Source: Sinotaia quadrata
Lineage: Eukaryota; Mollusca; Gastropoda; Architaenioglossa; Viviparidae
NCBI GenBank assembly: GCA_028829895.1
Contig: CM054179.1
Location: forward strand, 38,067,117 to 38,131,116
Length of the DNA stretch: 64,000 nt
Direction: 5' to 3'
Shown: piece after piece, positions 28,401 through 35,114 of the stretch
Layout: each line of letters starts with the position of its first letter
How positions within the stretch are numbered: position 1 is the stretch's first letter
Notes under the pieces: model-generated
Database searches by the model: none
What the model was told of the DNA's origin: nothing
Seen by the model: the letters and a program-made list of their open reading frames with translations, nothing else
Position numbers and translations under genes: made by a program

Positions 28401-31400
28401 AGTGCTAAAAGATGAACACAGACATGTATTTAAAGTGTCAGAATATGTTCAGAACTGTACACAAATGAGTAGTTTGATATGTCAGAATGTGCAGAGATTT
28501 GGAACAGTACACAAACATATATTTAAAGTGTAAGAATGTGCAAAAATCTTTAACAGTACACATATATATTATATATTTTAGTGTGTCAGTGTGTGCATTG
28601 AACTGGAACAGTACACATATATATTATATATTTTAGTGTGTCAGTGTGTGCATTGATCTGGAACAGTACACATATATATTATATATTTTAGTGTGTCAGT
28701 GTGTGCATTGATCTGGAACAGTACACATATATATTATATATTTTAGTGTGTCAGTGTGTGCATTGATCTGGAACAGTACACATATATATTATATATTTTA
28801 GTGTGTCAGTGTGTGCATTGATCTGGAACAGTACACATATATATTATATATTTTAGTGTGTCAGTGTGTGCATTGATCTGGAACAGTACACATATATATT
28901 ATATATTTTAGTGTGTCAGTGTGTGCATTGATCTGGAACAGTACACAAACATATATTATATATTTTAAAGTGTAAGACTCTGCAGTGATCTGGAACAACA
29001 CACAAACATATATTATATATTTTAATATATCAGACTGTTCAGTCATATGGAACAATACACCAACATATAATACACATTTTAACATGTCAGACTGTGTGGT
29101 CATTGTGAATGTTTTTGACAAGTGTAGTCCACCACAGTTTCTTTTTTAAGTCGACTTACAAATGACATACTGTTAATTTTCATGATCTTAGGTGTATTTC
29201 TAATTCACAGCAGTCAATAAAAAAAATTAAAATATGTGTCTTCAAAAATCAATGAAGAGGATATGGAAATCAGGAAATTACTCATAGTCCTATTAAAATT
29301 ACTCATTATTCATAGTCAAACTTAGTTATTTGTTTATGGCCACCAGCTCATAATACTATATTCACTTTCTTTTAAATACAATTGCAACATGTATGGCTCT
29401 AATTTTACATGATCATAAGATTTTTAAAGTAGTACCTTTCCTATTTTGGGTTCTGCAACTTTTAAACGGAAATCTCCATTAGATTTGGCATAATCCAACA
29501 TGTGCGCATAGATATGAAGTAGATTTTCCTTAAAATCGCCTGCAACAGACACAAAAAAAGTATGAGTTTATTCTGTTGACAGGCAAAATAGCAAAAATCT
29601 TCTTAAATATTTGTTTCTGTTACTTTAAAATGACAGATTGATCTAGGTCAATGAAAACATAATTTGAACAACAATTATTAATCAGATTGAAAGATCTAAC
29701 TTACTGAGATTATACAAATGATGCTCGTTGGATTTTGGGGTGGGGGTTGTAAGAAGAAACCATAAATGTAATAGTAACAAGGAGAGATGTTGAACATCTC
29801 TTGAAGCTGGCTGTCATGAACATGAATATGTATTTACGCTGGCTACCATGAATGTTAATCTAGGACAGCTTTGAACATAAAAGTATTGCTGTTGAATGTT
29901 ACAGTGAAAAATAGTAAATAAATCACACTCAAGTGAGCAATATAAAACACTAAGTGGGCAGGATGTATGTTTGGAGAATTTCATTTCTTTTATATATGAA
30001 GATTTTGTAAACAGTTAAAAAGAAAACAGTAAATGAACCATTTGAAGGGGAGTCTAGCAACCAGTTTTAACATCTTAATATCTTCAATTCACAATAATCA
30101 TAGGAATAAAAACAGTATATGTGGTCTAGCAATGTTCAATTCACAATCATCACAGGCATTAAAGTACTATATGTGGTCTAGCAATTTTCAATTCACAATA
30201 ATCACAGGCATAAAAACAGAATATGTGGTTTAGCTATGTTTAATTCACAATAATCACAGACATAGAAACAGTTTTATATGTGTGGACTAGCAACTTTCAA
30301 TTCACAATAATCACAGGCAAAGAAACATATTATATGTGTGGTCTAGTAATGTTCAATTCACAATAATCTTAGGCACAAAAGAAAATAGTCAAATGTATGG
30401 TCTAGGATTGTTCAATTAACACAGGATGAAAGTTTTTAATAAAATCAACTAAAGAATAACAAAAGAAAGAAATGGACGGAAATCAATAAATAAACATTAT
30501 ATGATCGCATTATGCATTATTTTATGGTATATTATATGAATATAACTCAAAAATATTTAAGGAATCTCAAAAAACATTATTATGTGATTCACAGACTTTT
30601 TTTACTATTTTACTTTTTTACTAAGTAAACATAAACGTAATTAAAAAATATTTAAGTAAATTTGTTTACAATCTTACTGTATAAATCCAGTCTATCTTGC
30701 TATGTTATAGTACAGAACTAAATACTTTTCCCACATAAAACTCAAGCAAAGTTTCTTAAGTTTATTACAGTAAAAAAATCTAGGATATTGTTTTATGTTC
30801 AATTTATATATATTGGTAATGGCCCTGTTTTACTTTGTCTCTTTCTATTCAATGTAAATGAATGTATTTACCTTTAAGAATATGAAATTAATAGCTTCAT
30901 TTCTAGTTGTGTGTACCCATATTCAATGTACGGAATGTATTTACCTTTAAGAATACAAAATTAATATCTTCATTTTTACTTTGTATCATATATAATGAAT
31001 GTATTTACCTTTAAAAATATGAAATTAATTGCATCATTTCTACTTTTGTCTTTCAATATTCGATGTAAAGAATATGAAATTAATAGTTTCATTTCTACTG
31101 TGTCAATAACAAAAGTAAGAAGAGTAAAAGAGTGTCCCAAACTTTAAATAGTTCTTTATTTGTGGAGCCTACACCTTAGGAACCTGTGTGAAGGAGATCC
31201 TACATTCCTAGAATCAAGAAATATTGTCTTAATTGGGGGTGTATAAACAGTTTAAAATTATTCTATTAGTTGCAGCAGACATAGTCTGTTAGGAATCACT
31301 CTTCTAAATTTCTAGAAACATAAGCCATGTACTCTTCACTCAAGCTGATTGAGCACTCTTTAACAATGAAGATCTCTCTAAATAACTCAGCTTCACTGCT

Positions 31401-34400
31401 TAATAAAATCAAACAGATTTGAGAGTTGTATGCTAATAAAGATTTTAAAATTGGATATAAAGTTTTTTTAAATCTAGGATAAACATGAAACATACTATTT
31501 TTAGGTGGTATATCAAATATTACAACTAGCAGTGAAGGGATGAAGTTATTAATCATGCTTAGCAGCATAACAGGCTCCAAACATGTGCATTACTACCTAC
31601 ATTAGAGTGTACAAATTACACTCTTTATTACTGAAAGATTTACTTATTATTATTAATCTGACTTAAGTGTGATGAAAAAATAAATGTTAACATTAGAAAT
31701 CTGACTGTTAATCATTTATTTTTCAATGTGTCTTTCTTGATTCTTTGATAGTGTGAAAGCAGCCCATTCCCAGTATGAGACAATCCAGACATCTTAACAT
31801 TATGACTTCCAAGGCCACTATGCCCATTTTTCTGAGCTAACATACCATTGCCAGGGCTGATGGGATTCAGAGGAGGGTCTTTGTATGTCGGTTTATACTC
31901 AATGGCAGCCTTAGTGGGAGGAGGAATCGCCTTTTGTGATTGTTCATCCATCAGCTTGCGAAGGTCACCCAGTGTGACTGCCTTGTCTTTAGGGTGCAAA
32001 TCCTTGTGAAATAAAAACCATTTTTATTGAAATAAGTCAAATCAAATGTCATCCATTTAAAAAAGTATGATTTAAAATACATTTAAATTAAAGAGTACAG
32101 AAAGAAATGACATTTTTCTTTTTGTTTTTAAAACTGTAATTACCTTCCAACGAGCAGGAATTAAAAAGAATATTAATTAGTTAATAGCTCTATGTCAAAC
32201 TCAATATTCATTAATATAAATATTTTAAACATTTAGTGCAACAGTAAAATATAACTAAATTTAGATCTCAAACAAATTAAGCTCAGCAAAAGAATTAAAA
32301 ATAATTCAGTGTAATAATAAAGTAGATTTTGTGCAATAAACTATTTACCAAAACAATTTCTTTACTTATTACCTGAATCATTTGCTCTGTGAGAAAGCCA
32401 TACTGTACAGGGTACTGAGGAAATGGTGGCCCACTGCCAAAGGCAACCATCCCTGGCTGAGCATTCATTCCTGGCCAAATACTGCCAGGAGGTGCACCCC
32501 AAACATTGATCTGGGTACCCGAGTAATTAGTTGGGTTAAATGGGCCATCAGGGATGACAGTCTGTGCTGGGCCTGATAAAGAATAAAACATTACTGTAAA
32601 GCATCGATCTGGGTACCTGAGTAATTAGTTGGGTTAAATGGACCATCAGGGATGGTAGTGTGTGGAGTCTGAAAATTATAAAGCATTAATGTAGAGTGTG
32701 ATGCATTCCTGGAAAAAATGTATAGTATTTAATTTATGCCATGCAGCTGAATACAACTGTCCCAGCAGAAACACTGTAGAACTAAAAATCAGAAATTTAA
32801 CCTCCCCAAAATACATGCCAGTCAATCTCAAAGGTTAATACAATAATTCACACCAAGAAAGGTGTAGGTTGGAAATAGAAAAGCTTATCATTTGATAGTG
32901 CTGCTGACTATCAGTAGCAAGGGAAAGCCCATGATAGAGTGGAAATAAGTCATAAATATAGTCACTATTAGCAAACTGTGCACACCAGACCATATGACAA
33001 AAACCATAGGACCACAGGCAGATGAGAAATCCATTATCACTTTTTGGTATGTTAGATGGTAGTGATGGGAAATTAATGTGATGTGATCTTGTTTGAAATA
33101 GTAAAATGAAAACCAAAATAAGATTACTTTTCTGGCAGATCTAGATTGAGAAAGTCACCTCTGGAAGAGAAGAGCCATAAAAACTACAAAACAGTGAATG
33201 AATTTACAATACTTTGGCTGAGAAAAAAAGAAATAAAAGGGAAAAGTTTCTATTTCTTCCCTTTATTTTGTGAGCAAAAACCCTTAAGGAGAAGGTATGT
33301 TTTGTATCCATTAGCAGAAAGAATGTGTTATATTTAAACTGTGTTAATGGATTGTTCTCTTTCAGCTTAAGACAGCATAAAATTGTGAACACAGGAATAG
33401 CCTTGAGTTTCACAAGTAAAATTTCTCTTATACATTACTTAAAGCTGCATCAAATTATGTGCAGGGTTTATATCTTGTAGTTAAGTTTGCAAGCCATGCC
33501 CAGAAAAATAAATTCATGCAAGTCAAGAAGGGAAGCCTAAGATGCAGCAATTATCGAGTTAAGTGTCACATCAAAAGGCTTTAATTCATGATGCAGCTGA
33601 TAAGAAAATTGTGATGCACCTAGAGTGTTTCAGATGTAGAATCTGTAGCTGTGTAGAAATTGTAAAGTGAAAATTTACTGTTCCATACTATATTAGGTAC
33701 GTCTTTTTAACTATCTACCTTTGAACTATTGATTTCAGTGGGACTCATGTATATTGGAAGTTTACCGACTTAATATGCCAGAGGTACTGTAAATTCTAAT
33801 TTATAGAAATCAATCAAGATATTCAAACATTTAAAGATTATCCAGTGGCAGTGTTAATGCTATTACTGAAAAAGAAAGTGACTCAATGTATAGATGTCTT
33901 GAACATTGTGTGAGTTCTACTGGAAATGACAACTGCAAGTTAATCAAACTCCTATTATAAGTGAACTATGTTATTAGTAAATAAGGAAAGCTATTTCATG
34001 TGTAAAAGAGTAATGGGGCTGCATCCCACATCTAAAATTCAATTCTTATTCACTCCTTTTGTTTCTAATATAAATTTCTTATTACTTTTATTTATCTACT
34101 TGTTTGACCCCTTATCTTCTCATCTCTATGTAATCTCATTTTGTAATGTTTGTGATGTGTGTGTTCTATTAATTGTTGGTAATAACACCAGGGGAACCTT
34201 TGAGTCTTTCACAATATTAGGGACCATTGTATCCTGTGAGTTTGACATCATCACTCATAATAAAACTGAGGTCAGTTTTGAATAGCAAAAGAGAAAAACA
34301 GATGCCAGAATGACATGGAGCAAGAGAGAAAATAAAATATCCTTTCCTGGCTGAAATAAAAAATAAAATGTGAATTTGGGCTTGAGAAAAATAAACTAGA

Positions 34401-35072
34401 ATTGTACTTCAGTAAAAAACATCTTACTCTTGATTTAAGAGTAAATTACAATGCCAGGCATGAAAAAATAAATAAACTGTTTAAGTAGAACTTGAAATTA
34501 CAGCAAAATATCAATTCCAGGCCTAAGAAAACAATAAAATACTAATGTTAGATTTCTAAGAAGGGAAAAAAGAAATGATTACTGCCTTCCACCCCAAAAT
34601 ATCAATTAATGGAATATAATGCAGGGCTTGAGAAATAATATCAAATATATCAATAAACAAAATGCATACACAATAAGAGTTAAAAAACTAAAACACATTT
34701 ATGCACACCTTGATCATTTCCAAATGAGTTTAAATCACCCAAGAAAGTTCCAGAGACTGGAGTTGTCCTACCTTTATGCACTGGAGGCTGGGGAAAAAAT
34801 GAATTATTTTTTTTTAAAATTATATAAAATAATTTATTAACAATAACAATAAAACATATCTTATAAATTAGATTGTTTGTAGGTTTACATCATTTTTTGC
34901 TCATATATGATTTGATTCCAATAAAGTTCATTATAATATTTCTTATACTTATAGTCAATCATAGTTCTTTTATTCTGAAACCTACTTTTGCTGCAAAGTT
35001 TAAATAAACTTTCATTATAACCACATTCTAGTGTGTTTTACTTTCATACATACACACAAACACACACACACA

Positions 35073-35114
<42 letters not shown>

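Noticed and set aside
31296..31580. 94-codon minus-strand open frame inside intron 6
   Set aside because: No recognisable domain and no splice or promoter support; listed only as unexplained intronic content.
31712..31845. Extension of exon 6 to the stop at 31,712, which would end the DZANK1-like gene
   Set aside because: A strong donor at 31,846 joins exon 7 in phase and continues the DZANK1 alignment; the extension has no similarity to DZANK1. It could still be a minor isoform.
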